DNA of 64,000 bases from Heterocephalus glaber (taxonomy: Eukaryota > Chordata > Mammalia > Rodentia > Bathyergidae): contig NW_004624776.1 of NCBI RefSeq assembly GCF_000247695.1, positions 11,405,725 to 11,469,724 of the forward strand. The letters are read 5' to 3'. Both the position numbers and the translations under genes were made by a program. Below, one piece after another: positions 11,364-21,874 of the stretch (position 1 is the first letter of the stretch; every line of letters starts with the position of its first letter). The notes beneath the pieces were generated by a model. It was not told the DNA's origin and did not search any database. It saw nothing but the letters and a program-made list of their open reading frames with translations.

Positions 11364-11850
11364 AAGATAACACCAGATCATTTTCTAAGAGGATGAGTCA
11401 AATTGTCCAAAAAATCTTGCTGATTTTTTATGTTAGTTACAGAGAGAACTGTGTGAACATCTCTTACCACAACCATAGATTTGTCCAGTATTTTAGTTCT
11501 GACATTGTTTTGCTTTATATATTTTGAAGCTGTGTTAGTAGATGCATAAAATTGTGATATGATTTGGTGAATTGAGCATATTCAAAAGATAATTTTGACT
11601 TACTAAAAAAATTTCCGCAAGAGTATTGTGTACTGTCAAAACCAAACAACATCCGCTGCCCACTTCACAAGCGCAAGGTCCCAAGTTCGATCCACGGTAC
11701 CAAAAATAAAAAACCAACAACAAAAAACAAAAAAACCCCAAACAACAGCCCAAATGGGAAACTGTCCAAATGTTGTCACTTGGTCATTATGAAACAAGCC
11801 TCATTATCTCAGCTAATGCTTTGCACTTTTAAATCTATGTTATAATTCTA
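11364..11850 (-). mobile_element. Old L1M ORF2 fragment, antisense, SINE-interrupted
   Basis: Matches antisense L1 ORF2: 'catagatttgtccagtattt', 'ttttgctttatatattttga', 'aagctgtgttagtagatgca', then after the SINE 'tcattatgaaacaagcctca'. Diverged, with no reading frame left. Confidence 0.65.
11652..11737 (+). mobile_element. 5'-truncated tRNA-like SINE, sense
   Basis: Only the 3' part of the SINE is present, from 'ccgctgcccacttcacaagc' through 'gttcgatccacggtacc' to an A-rich tail. A perfect 10-bp repeat 'ccaaacaaca' flanks it (11642-11651 and 11738-11747), so the truncation happened at insertion. Confidence 0.88.
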
Positions 11851-12828
11851 CCCTGTCACCTCCAGGATCTTAAGCAAAAGGGAACCACGTGAGTGAGTGA
11901 AGTTTGTAACCTAGAGCTATAGAGGGTGGGAGAGAGAGGAGCAAGGCTGCTCCCCAGGGAGAGTCCTTGTCCTCTCCCTTCTCTTTGAGGCTGGCATCTG
12001 CAATCTGTCTGGGCTCAGAGCTGCCGAGGCATGATTGGCTCGCTCCCTTCTGGGGACTGGAATGAGGTAGCAGAGGTGGAGCTGGGCCTTGAGGACAGCT
12101 ACTTGGACCTGCTGGATCCCAGGAGCAAAGTGACAGAGGGACTCTTCCCTCCAGGGAAGGAGCTCTGGGTTGGAGAAGACAGGGCAAAGCTAGATGAGGA
12201 TGTTATTCTTTTTCCCAGCTCAGGGTACAGGACCAGGTATTTGTCAGTTTTATACCCCTTTTATTGATGTATGAATTCATCACTGAGCAACAAGCATTTA
12301 TTGAGTATCTGCTATGTGCAGACACTAGGTCCATCTGGGCTCTTGTAAGTATCCTTGTCATTCTTCATGGGCACTAGATGAAATTTGTCCTCAAAAGAAG
12401 GTGCTCCCTGCCATCCTAAGGTGGCCAAGGCAGCTTTGGCCATTTAAGAGTGAGATGGCTGGGCTGCCCGTGGCCTGGGTCTCCTTTCTTTGCCAGTGAG
12501 AAGCCTCTGACACAGATACTTCTTACTATAGGGTAGCTCTCTGCTCCTGAGAACAGAGAAGGCTGGTGACAGAGATATCCCCTATGAAGACGGCTAGATG
12601 ACATGGAGTTAGAGGCGTGCTGCCAAATGTCCCCGATGCTTTCTCCCAGATCTAAAAAGACTTTGATTGGGCTCCCTCTGGCAGACAATGCCAGGATTAA
12701 CCAATTGCCAATTGTTAGGGGCAAAGTTGACAGCCACTAACTAGATCTAGGATAACCAGGATGATGTAATCTTAGAGCCAAAGCAAGACACTTTGGAGAG
12801 TAAAAGAGGTGCTGTTAAGATGTATCCT
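11851..12828. other. Mostly unassigned; L2-like patch
   Basis: About 12275-12340 resembles an antisense L2 end ('aagcatttattgagtatctg', 'ctatgtgcagacactag'). The remainder is unrecognised. Open frames of 102-105 codons on the minus strand have no family resemblance. Confidence 0.4.
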
Positions 12829-12912
12829 CTCGCCAGGGATTTAGCTCATTGGTTCCACCACCTGCTTGCAAGCACAAGGTCCTGAGTTTGATACCCGATA
12901 GCAAAAATAAAA
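12829..12912 (+). mobile_element. tRNA-like SINE, sense
   Basis: 'agggatttagctcattggtt', 'ccaccacctgcttgcaagca' and 'caaggtcctgagtttgat', then an A-rich tail. Flanked by 'aagatgtatcct' (12817-12828) and 'aagatgtttcct' (12913-12924), an 11/12 TSD. Several substitutions, so older than its siblings. Confidence 0.88.
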
Positions 12913-12924
12913 AAGATGTTTCCT

Positions 12925-14086
12925 GGAGCAACTGCTATAAACCAAGTCTATCTTGGGAAAACTGGGACACATGGTTACCTTTTCTAGAGTGGAATTTCTT
13001 TGAAACAGTCTACAATGAACAAAGCTTAGTTCTCTTCTACCTTCTATTAAGATGTAGAAATCCCCTCCAGTGGGAATCTTTCCAAGACATGGTACCCCCT
13101 CCTTCGGTTTCTCCAAGAGCACCCAGCAGGAGAATGTACCCAAATATTACTGGGTTAGAGCCATGTTACAAAGCAGCTCTTGATATCGAGGGCAAAGAAG
13201 AACACTGAAGAAATACGTGCAATGCTCCCATGGGAAAACAGCAGCCAGACTGATGTCAGGGACCCTGTGAAGACAGATGGGCAGAAGCAAGGAAGTACAT
13301 GTGACTAGGTGGGGTCAGAACACAGGCCTTGCTCCACATTGACATTTTCCTCGAAGGTCATGATTGTGCTTGGGCTTTGAAGATTGTTTTGAAGTAATTT
13401 AAGAAAAGTTCCAAGCTCGGAGATTGGGTTTGTAGGTCTCCAGTCTCTTGTTTCTATGCTCTACCTTGGTGATTGACAGTATTTTTAGAAGATCTTTGAA
13501 CATGAAAAGGCACAACAGTGGGGTGATTCATGAACTGGGTCTCTGCCCAGGGGCAGGGCACAAGGCTGTAAAAGATGTGTTCTTGGAAAAGAGGAGACCT
13601 TGGAGGGGCACAGCCTGTTACTGTAAAGCAGGCAAGAGCTCCGCGTCTTCAGCTGAGACAGCCTCTGGAAAGGCCAGAGAGACAAGGAAGGAATCTGGGA
13701 TCTGGATTTAATTGCAGGGTTGGGATGGAGCCTGAGCAGACTGTCATGCTGCAGTTTCCATCTGTGTACACGTGTCAGTGAGCACCAAGGCACACACAGG
13801 ATTATGACTCACCCTGCTAATCCCTGCCTCAAAGCCACCTGGGAGAGCTGCCATGTGTTTGGACACATCGCAGTGCATGCCTTCCAGCTCTGCTCAGCTT
13901 TTGGCCTAACTAGCTAACGTCCTAGCTCCTCTGATCTGCAGCCCTGAGACCCAGCACTGCATTCTAGTGACAGCCAGCTGAGCATGGGATGAGGCTACGG
14001 AAAAGGACAGGCTCTGCCTGATCGTCCAGGTGGAGGCCATGGCAACAAGGAAATATTTTATGTGCCTTTTTTGAATCTAAAAAATT
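12925..14086. other. No recognisable feature
   Basis: Mixed-composition DNA with overlapping short open frames (65-119 codons) on both strands. None shows a family motif. Confidence 0.45.
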
Positions 14087-14090
14087 AAAA

Positions 14091-14375
14091 GGCTGGGCTT
14101 GGGACCGGGGATTTAGCTCAGTGGTTCCGCTGCCTGCCTTGAAAGCACAAGGTCCCGAGTTAGATCCCCAGTACCAAAAAAATAAAATAAAATAAAAATT
14201 AAATTAAAAAAAGCCTGGGCATGGTAGTGCATACCTGTTATCCCAGCTCCCCGAGAAACTGAGGCAAGTTGATTACAATTTGAGGCCAGTCTGGGAAACT
14301 CAGCAAGACCTTCTCTCAAAATAAAATAAAAAAGACCATTTCAGCACTCCCTGGGTTCAACCTCCAGTATTGGGG
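14091..14375 (+). mobile_element. B1-dID SINE, sense, with a SINE inside its 5' end
   Basis: The 7SL-derived B1 part starts 'ggctgggcttgg' (14091-14102) and resumes at 14213 'gcctgggcatggtagtgca', with 'gaggccagtctgggaaactc' and an A-rich linker. It is followed by an ID-like tail 'ctccctgggttcaacctcca'. B1-dID dimers are known from squirrel-related and other non-murine rodents. Confidence 0.85.
14103..14208 (+). mobile_element. tRNA-like SINE nested in B1-dID
   Basis: 'gaccggggatttagctcag', 'tggttccgctgcctgcct', 'gcacaaggtcccgagttag' and an A/T-rich tail. The flanking TSD is 'aaaaggctgggcttgg' (14087-14102) against 'aaaagcctgggcatgg' (14209-14224), 14/16, and it includes the first bases of the host B1. 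Confidence 0.9.
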
Positions 14376-14429
14376 GTGGGGGGACAGGAAGAGCAAAAGC
14401 ATAGACTTTATAATCTAATCTGACATGGA

Positions 14430-14745
14430 AACATTACTAACGGTACTGTTAATGATAATAATTAACAGAGGCAGGAGCGTCATTTACCAAACATTTTTAA
14501 ATTCAATACATTGTACCTCGATTCACAAAATTAATTGCAAGCACCCAGAATTGTGGAGCAAATTCTGTGACCATAATTGTGGAAAGAATTAAGTTTGTGA
14601 ACTGAGGTACCACTGTATTTCAATTAATCCTCATAATTAATCCACCTTCTGAGATTGGGTTCATTATCTCCATATTTCAGAGGGGAAACAGAGGCACAGA
14701 GAGGCAGAGTCACTTGCCTGATATCCTCTGTTGGGAAGTGGCACC
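14430..14745 (-). mobile_element. MIR, antisense, split by a MITE
   Basis: The antisense MIR core is clear at 14618-14745: 'ttaatcctcataattaatcc', 'cattatctccatatttcaga' and 'ggcacagagaggcagagtca'. The part upstream of the MITE is weaker. Confidence 0.7.
14509..14615. mobile_element. Short palindromic Tigger-like MITE (107 bp)
   Basis: Left end 'cattgtacctcgattcacaa' and right end, read in reverse, 'cagtggtacctcagttcaca'. These are near-perfect terminal inverted repeats of about 28 bp, flanked by TA on both sides (14507-14508, 14616-14617). No coding capacity. Confidence 0.85.
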
Positions 14746-15204
14746 AGTTAGGACTGGCAGTCTCCATGGTTCATGAAAGACACAAAGACAACGACAAGCG
14801 ATCAATCAAAAATGTCCTTGGGCTCCCACAGCCAATCCTCCCAGCTTCCCTTCCATCTCTCCTCAGCCTTCCTCCTCTAATCTCAAGGAGGAAGGAAGAG
14901 GCCAGGTCATCTGGAGGGACCACTCTCCCTCTGCTTCAGCCTTTCTCCTCCTCCCTACTGGGTCCCTCCCATCAGAAAGTGAAGTGCTCAGGAGCTCGCA
15001 TCTCCCTGAAAAAGAGACAGACACAAAACTCCCTTCCTTGAGCGTCCCTTTCCTCCACCATCAATAAACTTCCACAGGAATTTGAGTTCTGTGTGTGCCC
15101 ACCTCACTGCTGGCTGCAGCACACTTTCTGCTCCTACAGAACTCCAAGCTCTCCAGCAGAACCCTGGACTGACTACTCATTCCTTGGTGAGATGCTTCCT
15201 CTCT
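14746..15204. other. No recognisable feature; pyrimidine-rich
   Basis: C/T-rich sequence with a 128-codon open frame of low-complexity composition. Not a credible gene. Confidence 0.45.
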
Positions 15205-15206
15205 AT

Positions 15207-15345
15207 GGCTGCCTGCCTGCCTGCCTGCCTGCCTTCCTTTTCCCTCCCTCCTTTCCTTCTTTCCTTCCTTTCTTCCTTCCCCTCTCCCTTGGTCTCTCCC
15301 TCCTCCCCTATCTGTCTTCCTCTCTTGCTTTCTCTCTTTTTTGAG
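15207..15345 (+). repeat. (GCCT)n followed by (TTCC)/CT-rich tract
   Basis: About six GCCT units lead into a 110-bp C/T-only tract. Open frames through it (81-114 codons) are low-complexity artefacts. Confidence 0.9.
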
Positions 15346-15468
15346 GCAAGAAATCTTCCCGTATTGTCCAGGCTGGCCCAGAACTCCTGGCCTCAAGGGA
15401 TCCTCCTGCCTCAGCCTCCCAACTAGCTGGGACTATGGGTATATGCCACTGCACCCGATAGTCACCTT
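15346..15468 (-). mobile_element. B1 (7SL-derived) SINE, antisense
   Basis: Reverse-complement B1: 'tattgtccaggctggccca', 'gaactcctggcctcaaggga', 'tcctcctgcctcagcctccc' and 'gccactgcacccgatag'. Confidence 0.85.
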
Positions 15469-15479
15469 TTCCTCTGCCC

Positions 15480-16700
15480 CCACCTTTATTTGATATTTTC
15501 TTCTCTAGTTGCTTTAGTGAAATTCCCTCTTTTTTCCTTTATTAGTAATTTGTGTCTGCTATCTTTTTTCTGTCAGTCTAGATAGTTTATCAATTTTGAT
15601 TTTCAGATAATTAGATTTTTACTTTTCTCTATTTTTTTGTTTTCAATTGTATTGACTTCTGCTTCATTATTTCCTTTATTTTCTTCTTTTGGTTTATTTT
15701 GCTCTTCTTTTTAGTTTCTTTTTTATTTTAGTTTATTAATTAATTAATTTATTTATTTGTTTGTTTTGCAGTACTGGGAATTAAATCCAAGCCAGGCAAG
15801 TGCTTACCCCAGTGTACCTCATCTTACTTTCAATGACAACATATGATTGGGTTATATTTTAAAAAATTAATCTCAGTCTTTTAATTGATGTGTTTAGACT
15901 ACTTATATTTAATGTAATTAGTGATGTTTTAAAAAATTTCGGTCTACCATTTAATTATTTGTTTTCTCCTTTTCCCCCCTGTATTTCCTTCTATTTCCCC
16001 TTCCTTACCTTCTTTTAAGGTTATTCATTTAATTTTTAGTCCCTTTATTCAATATATTTCTTTGTACAGTTTTTAGTTTTGCTTGAGGGACTGCAGTGTA
16101 AGTAGTTAACTCCACTTATGTGAAACATTTACCACCAATTGGTATCATCACTGACAATTCCCCGCCATGGTCTCATGGTCTCATGTATCTATATACATAG
16201 GAAATTTCCTTCAGACACTGTTAGAATTTTGGCTTCCAACTGTCAAATATGGTTTAAATAACTCAATAGAAAAAGAACAGTGCATTGTATTCACCCAGCT
16301 GCTTACCATTTCTGTGGTTTTTCCTTCATTCCTGATGGTCCAAGTTTCATTCTAACATCACTTTTCTGCTGTCTGATCGACTCTTTTGGCAACGCTTCTA
16401 GGGCATATGTGTTGGTAATAAATTCTCTTAGATTTTTTTAAAAATCTGAGAATGTCTTCAATTTACCTTCTCACTGATGGAAATTTTCACTGAATATGAA
16501 ATATAGATTGCAGACCTTTGCTTTCAGCACATTGAAGACATACATGTTCCTTTCTATTTCTATGGATATTTTAGTCTTTTTTAAAAAAATGAGAAATCTA
16601 TAGTCAATTGAGTCATTGATTCCCCTTGGGCAAAAGGTTTGCTTAGTGTGGTATCACCCAACACTTTCTTAAGTTATGTATGGGCTGTTTTAAATCTGTT
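15480..16700 (-). mobile_element. Old L1 (L1M/HAL1-like), antisense
   Basis: T-rich antisense LINE sequence with patches typical of antisense L1 ORF2 ('tagtttatcaattttgattt', 'ccttctcactgatggaaat', 'aatatgaaatatagattgc'). Too diverged for a subfamily. An ID-like SINE remnant sits at 15769-15818. Confidence 0.5.
15769..15818 (-). mobile_element. ID-like SINE remnant, antisense
   Basis: 'gcagtactgggaattaaatc' and 'aagccaggcaagtgcttacc' match the reverse complement of the ID 3' half. Confidence 0.6.
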
Positions 16701-16704
16701 TGTC

Positions 16705-16930
16705 TGTCTGTCTACCTATCTATCTGGGAATTGAATCCAGGGCCTCATAGAAGCTAGGCAAGCACTGTAACATTGAGCTACATCCCTAGATCACTAGTCC
16801 TTTTTATTTACTATTTTTTTAAAGATAGGGTTTCTCTAAGTTGCCCAGGTTGGCCTCAGACTTTGGATCCTCCTGCCTCAGGCTCCTGAATAGCTAGGAT
16901 TATAGGCATGTGCCACCATGCCCAGCTAAT
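16705..16930 (-). mobile_element. B1-dID SINE, antisense
   Basis: ID-like half first ('gaattgaatccagggcctca', 'gctaggcaagcactgtaac'), then the B1 half ('ggtttctctaagttgccca', 'tcctcctgcctcaggctcct', 'gtgccaccatgcccagct'). This is the dimer read backwards. A (TCTG)-rich stretch precedes it. Confidence 0.85.
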
Positions 16931-17745
16931 CATTATCTATCTTAAATCTAATATGGAGCCTGAAATGCCCAAACATACTACTTTAACCAGGCCTACCATG
17001 CTTTGGTCTTAATTCTCTTTTGTTTAGTGAAAGTGCTTGTGTTCAGTAAACTGTCTTTGGGAAAGAAACCAATAGATATAGTTCTCTTCCTGAGCCTACA
17101 AACACAATTTCAAAATCATATCTCCACTAAAAAACCTAGATTCCCTTTCACTGTGTCCACTCTGTCATTATTTCTCTCATTTCTCTCACCGTCCCTTCCT
17201 GTCATTTCGTGACCTTTGAAAGGTAGAATTATTGGAGAAGAAAATAAGCCTGTGTGCCTCTTTTCTATCAGTAGAAATTACTCGGCAGGTTAAGTTAGCC
17301 CCAGGCCCTATTCTGTCTTGAATTTATAGATAAAGGACCTAAAATCCCCTAGGCTGACATACAACCACAACCTGTTGTAGCTTTTGTAGGTGAAGGACAC
17401 CAGTCCTGGGGGCCTTTACAAATAAAGAAGAACAAGAATGACAGCTGCTGGTAGCAGCAAGGGACAGTTTGACAGCTGCTTGTAAAACAGAAAAGGGCAG
17501 AAAAACAGGTTGTGAGACTTCCTTGGCCAATTAAGTGGAGCAGTTCATCTTTTCCCAGTGTGATTTTCCTAGGGACACAGAACTAGTTTTTCCTCAGAGG
17601 GGCATGTGCTTCACCCAGAACCTGGTTGGTATGAAGGAACAGAGAGGTGGAGTGGGTACTTGGGGTTCAGGACAGTTTCCTGGTGGCATCACCCTGGGTC
17701 CAGCTGTAGTGGTTTCTGCTTTTTAAGAAATACAGTATAGAAGCA
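16931..17745. other. No recognisable feature
   Basis: AT-rich at first, then mixed composition. Short open frames only. Confidence 0.45.
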
Positions 17746-18149
17746 GGGTGGGGATGCAGCTTAGTGGTTGTATTAGTCACTTTTCTGTTTCTAGGACAAA
17801 ATGCCTGGTATACAACTTAGTGAAAAGGTTTATTTTGGCTCACAGTTTCAGAGATTTCAGTCCATGGTTAGCTGGCTCCAAGGCAGGGACATCATGGCAG
17901 AAGGGCATGGCAAAGGAAAGCAGGTCACCTCAGGGCAGCCAGAGGGAACAGGGGAAGAACCAGAGAGGAGGAGGTCAGGGATATATGGTAGTCCCCAAAG
18001 CCCATGCTCTCAGAACCAGCCAGACCCACCTGGAAGTATACTTTACTAACTTCCTAGATTTCTCTCAGCTGATCAAGTTGATGATCAAGATTAGCCATCA
18101 CAGTGTTTGCTAGCATGTGTGAAGTGTCGGGTTCAATCCTCAGCACAGG
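17746..18149 (+). mobile_element. ID SINE split by an LTR
   Basis: 5' piece 'gggtggggatgcagcttag' at 17746-17768. The 3' piece resumes at about 18103 with 'tgctagcatgtgtgaagtg' and 'gggttcaatcctcagcaca' and runs into the (AAAG)n tract, which is its expanded tail. Unlike the 'ggttcc' SINEs, this copy has the classic ID spelling. Confidence 0.8.
17769..18102 (-). mobile_element. Solo LTR, ERVL-MaLR-like, antisense, inside ID SINE
   Basis: Reverse-complement LTR: 'tgtattagtcacttttctg', 'aaaaggtttattttggctca', 'cagtttcagagatttcagtc' and 'acatcatggcagaaggg', ending 'agccatcaca'. Near-TSD 'gtggt' (17764-17768) against 'gtgtt' (18103-18107). Confidence 0.8.
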
Positions 18150-18155
18150 AAAAAA

Positions 18156-18223
<68 letters not shown>

Positions 18224-18239
18224 AAAAAAGAAAGAAAGG
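18150..18239 (+). repeat. (AAAG)n microsatellite, about 90 bp
   Basis: An almost uninterrupted AAAG tract of about 20 units. It directly follows the ID SINE 3' end and so grew from its A-rich tail. Open frames through it (K/E/R or F/S/L runs) are artefacts. Confidence 0.98.
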
Positions 18240-19829
18240 ACTATAAGAATACTTGCTCCAGTGGTCGCATATTCCGAGAGTGTAACATGTGGAAATATAC
18301 TCCTTTCCCCCAAAACATTTATTAAATACTATTATGTGCAAGGTACTGCCCACAGTTCAATTTTTATATTTAAAGTGACATATACTGGTGCTTATCAGAG
18401 TGACATAATTCCATGGCACCTGTATCACATTGACATTCTTCCTCAATTGTGAGAGCACCTCCAGGGGTTAAAGTGAGAATGTCCACAGTGCAAACCTCCA
18501 TTGTCCGCTGAGATTTCTCCTGAGTTCTCACCCACGTGGCTGGGCATGTCTATTACATCTTTGTTGGAATTAACTCCAAGCAGCATTGAAATCAGTCTGA
18601 AGTTGACAAATTCTTGGAGTATTCACTCTTTATCTCAAGCCACGCAGAAGCAGAACCTGAGGCTGTCTGTGACTGTCAAAATCACTCACCCTCAATGTGC
18701 ATCTCTTGGGGTCAGGCCCTTTGCACATGTGGTTCACTCTTAAGGTCTTGTTTATGGCTATGGAAATCTGAGTGTAAAGAATTATGTCAAAAAATGGAAG
18801 AAAGAAAGGAAAGAAGGAATGAAGGATAGAAAGAAGAGAGAGAGAGAGAGAGAGAGACAGAGATTGATTCTGCCAATTCCTCCCTAGCGTGGTTAGTGCT
18901 AAGAGTTAGACCCTGGTGTTTCTTCCCCTGAAGCTGGTAAACCACCCATAACCCCACCCAGCACCAATTCCTAGACTCCTTTTGTCTTTTTGCCTTTTTT
19001 AATTGTCTCCAGCAAAACTACAAAGAGAACACTCTTGTTTGCTTAGAGGGTGGCTTTTGGAGGTCCTGGGACTCCTATCCAGCATCTCTGTGATTTGAGG
19101 TTCCCTGTAGACATCTAGAATCTCTCTCTCATCTGCTTTCTGTGGACAAACACCTTGGCCTAGGGTGTGCCCTGTTGGTAGGCAGAGCCTACCTGCTGTT
19201 CATTTCTGCACTGCAGGGCTCTTCCCCAGCTGGGACAAGGCCTGTGCTCAGTATGGAGAGAGCCACCTCCTTCCTTAGCTCCCGCTATTCTTGCCAGTGG
19301 CTCCTGCAGACACAGCAAAAGTCTCTGACCACCCCCCAGGATTCCCGAGCTCTCTTCAGTACCCTGCACTCAAGATGTTTGGAGGTAACTCTCCTTCTAC
19401 AGAAGGCCTCCCTGACTGTCCTCTACACGTCTGGGTTGTGAGCCCTTGGAGCTCCAGTGCCCTGTATAGACTGTGCTCAGATGACACTGTATTTCTTCTC
19501 TGCATTTCTCACAGCTAGACCACAATCTTGAAAACATTAAACATTCAGAGAATGCCATGGTCCCAGCACTGTGAGGAGCTCACAGGCTATTGGACTACAA
19601 CTGGTTAAAATGTTGGTCTTTTGTTGCCAGACAGTAAGATAAGGACGGGAAGCTTCTGTGGACTTCAGAGTACAGAGCTCACTGGCACCCACGTGACAAT
19701 GACAGTGCAATCAGCACATACAGTGAGAGAGGAGTTGGGTGGCAGGAGAGAAGGCCAGAGCCTGGACTCCAGGTTTCCGCAGCTCTGCGCTCACTCTGAA
19801 GCCCACATGGAGAATCTGTTTTGTTCTTT
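18240..19829. other. No recognisable feature apart from a purine tract
   Basis: Unique-looking DNA with open frames up to 99 codons and no family signal. Confidence 0.45.
18789..18862 (+). repeat. (GAAA/GGAA)n and (GA)n purine tract
   Basis: A run of A and G only, with units such as 'gaaagaaaggaaagaagg' followed by about 10 GA repeats. Confidence 0.93.
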
Positions 19830-20104
19830 GTCCCTTCCAGCTTCCGATGACTCCTGATATTTCTTGGCTTTCGGCGGCACCACTGCAATCTCTGCCTCCA
19901 TGGTCACATCACTTTCTCCTGCCTGTATTAAATCTCCTTCCACCTCTTTCTTGTGAGGACCCTTGGGATGATATTTAGAGCTCTCCTGGATAAATCTCCC
20001 TACCTCAAGGTTCTTAATGCAATTGTCTGCTAATAAGATAACATTTAGTTTCTAGAAATTAGGACTTGATATCTTTGGGGTCCATTGGTCAGTCTACTAC
20101 AGTC
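19830..20104 (-). mobile_element. MLT1-type MaLR LTR fragment, antisense
   Basis: Antisense MLT1 blocks in order: 'tatttcttggctttcggcgg', 'aatctctgcctccatggtca', 'cttgtgaggacccttggga', 'cctcaaggttcttaatgc' and 'tctagaaattaggacttgat'. Confidence 0.8.
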
Positions 20105-20562
20105 TGTGAAGGTGGGTAGGGAAGGAGGATCCAGAGTACAGATGGAAATATTGAGCTGGGTAGGTCTCTGCTTGGAGGAGCAGGAGTGAGGGAGATGAGC
20201 CTACAGACAAGTTCAGACAAGGAGTTGGTGTAGGGTTCAGGCGGGTGGCAGGGAATTGTTAAGAAAGGACTCACAATGAGACCGAAGAACTCAGAGGATT
20301 TGAGAGGTGACCGAGGTGGGAAGAGCCAGGCAGTGCAGAGCCACTTGTACCTGGAGGCCATAGATGTGCAGTGCCAACAACCCATGCTCAAGGACATTCT
20401 CTGATAGTTTTGGCCACCTGTGTAAGTGTGCATGTGTGTGCGTGCGTGTGTGTGTGTGTGAACATATGGCAGAGGATTGGTTATATCCAGAGTTAGAGAC
20501 ACTTGATATAGGACAGAGACCCTTTCTGGGTCAGCAAAGAGCTTACAGAGGGATTAAGAATA
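20105..20562. other. Unassigned; contains a (TG)n tract
   Basis: A 137-codon minus-strand open frame spans this region, but part of it reads the TG microsatellite as His/Thr repeats and it has no family resemblance. Confidence 0.45.
20419..20461 (+). repeat. (TG)n microsatellite, imperfect
   Basis: Alternating T and G with a few C interruptions over about 43 bp. Confidence 0.95.
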
Positions 20563-20623
20563 TAGTTGTCCCCTTGTATCCACAGGAGATTGGCTTAGGG
20601 CTCCCCAATTTAGAAATCCACAT

Positions 20624-20780
20624 GTATTGCATGGCATAGTGGTTGCATGCCTGTAATACCAGCTCTTGAGAGGCTGAGGCAAGAGCATCTTGAGTTTGAG
20701 GCCAGCCTGGGCTATATAGTGAGATCTTATCTCAAAAAACAAAAGCAAACCAAAAAGAAAAAGAAAAGACAAAAAAATCT
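20624..20780 (+). mobile_element. B1 SINE inside MER2, sense
   Basis: 'ggcatagtggttgcatgcct', 'gagaggctgaggcaagagca', 'gaggccagcctgggctatat', then an A-rich tail with K/E-type units. No ID-like tail is attached. Confidence 0.85.
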
Positions 20781-20991
20781 GCAGATACTTATGTCCCTTA
20801 TATAAAATGGTGTATTTACATAGATAGAACCAACACATATCCTCCTATATACTTTAACTCATCTCTAGATTACTGAAATACTAGTTCCATGTATATGTTA
20901 TATAAATAATTTTTATACTGTATTATTTAGGGACTAATGACAAGAAAAAAGGTCTATACATGTTCAGTACAGATGAAATTTTTTTCAGACA

Positions 20992-21549
20992 TGTATTAGT
21001 TATTTAGCATTCTCCAGAGGAACTGAATCAATAGAAAATATGTGTATAATTATGCAAGGGGATTTATCAGGCTTATAGAATGAGAGGCAGGAGAGTCCAC
21101 AGTGGCTATCTGCACACTGGAGAGCTGGAGCATCCAGTAGCTGCTCAGCCCAAGAAGATGGAAGCTGCAGAACAAGAGGGATCAAGGATGCAGCGCCAGT
21201 CCAGGGTTGCAGGTCTGGAAACTCACAGTGGAATCACCAGTAGACTCAGTGTTGGAAGGCTGAAGAAACTGGAGACCTGGAAACCAATGTCCAAAGGCGA
21301 GGGCAGCAAAGAATACACTCTTTCAGGAAGGCTGGAGCTCTTCCAAATGGGCATGCTTCCTTCTTGTTTCATTTTTTATTCTATCCATGCTGTAAACCTA
21401 TTGGTTGGTGTCATCCACAACCAGGGTAGGTCTTCTCCTACTGGTTTACTGGCCCACATGTCAATCACCCACTGAAAAAACTATGCTTTACTAATCTGCT
21501 AGGTATTTCTTAATCCATTCAGGTTGACATATCATGATTAACAGTCACA
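20992..21549 (-). mobile_element. ERVL LTR (MLT2-like), antisense, inside MER2
   Basis: Antisense LTR: 'tgtattagttatttagcatt', 'ctccagaggaactgaatcaa', 'gatttatcaggcttatagaa' to 'catgattaacagtcaca'. MER2 sequence reads continuously on both sides, which fixes the ends. Terminal TG...CA. Confidence 0.7.
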
Positions 21550-21797
21550 AAATAGTTTTGGTCCAGAGCAGTTGGAATCCGTGGATGCAGAACCCACAGA
21601 TCCAGAGCCTGAGAATACAGCACCTAACTATGTTGGTGAGAGAGTGGCTTGCATGAAGGCCCAGTAATGATCTAGGCTGCACAGAAAAGGAAGGAATACA
21701 GGGAGGAGCTATCTCAATCTGGTTATCTCAGTGTTGTCAAAGAGCAAGCAGAATAGCTGTCACCAGAATGATAGGGTTTAAAGTTATGGAATTACCG

Positions 21798-21837
21798 TAG
21801 CTTGGAGTAATGAGCCATAGCTTGGGGTAATGAGCCA
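21798..21837. repeat. 20-bp tandem duplication
   Basis: 'tagcttggagtaatgagcca' is followed directly by a copy with one mismatch. Confidence 0.93.
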
Positions 21838-21874
21838 GAGTCATAGATTTCAATGGCTGAAAGGAGAGGAAATA

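Larger units (their letters stand above)
20563..21617 (+). mobile_element. MER2-like Tigger element split twice
   Basis: Starts 'tagttgtccccttgtatcca' after TA. The middle is diagnostic of MER2: 'acttatgtcccttatataaa', 'actttaactcatctctagat', 'gggactaatgacaagaaaaa', 'tctatacatgttcagtacag'. It resumes at 21550 and ends with 'gtggatgcagaacccacaga'. A B1 SINE and an ERVL LTR were inserted later. Confidence 0.85.

Noticed and set aside
15207..15345. A CRISPR-like or minisatellite array
   Set aside because: It is a simple GCCT/TTCC microsatellite with no spacers, in a mammalian genome.
18054..18353. Open frames rich in Phe/Ser/Leu or Lys/Glu
   Set aside because: They are translations of the (AAAG)n microsatellite.
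20089..20502. 137-codon minus-strand open frame
   Set aside because: Part of it reads the TG microsatellite as His/Thr repeats. The rest is Pro/Ser-rich without a known domain.
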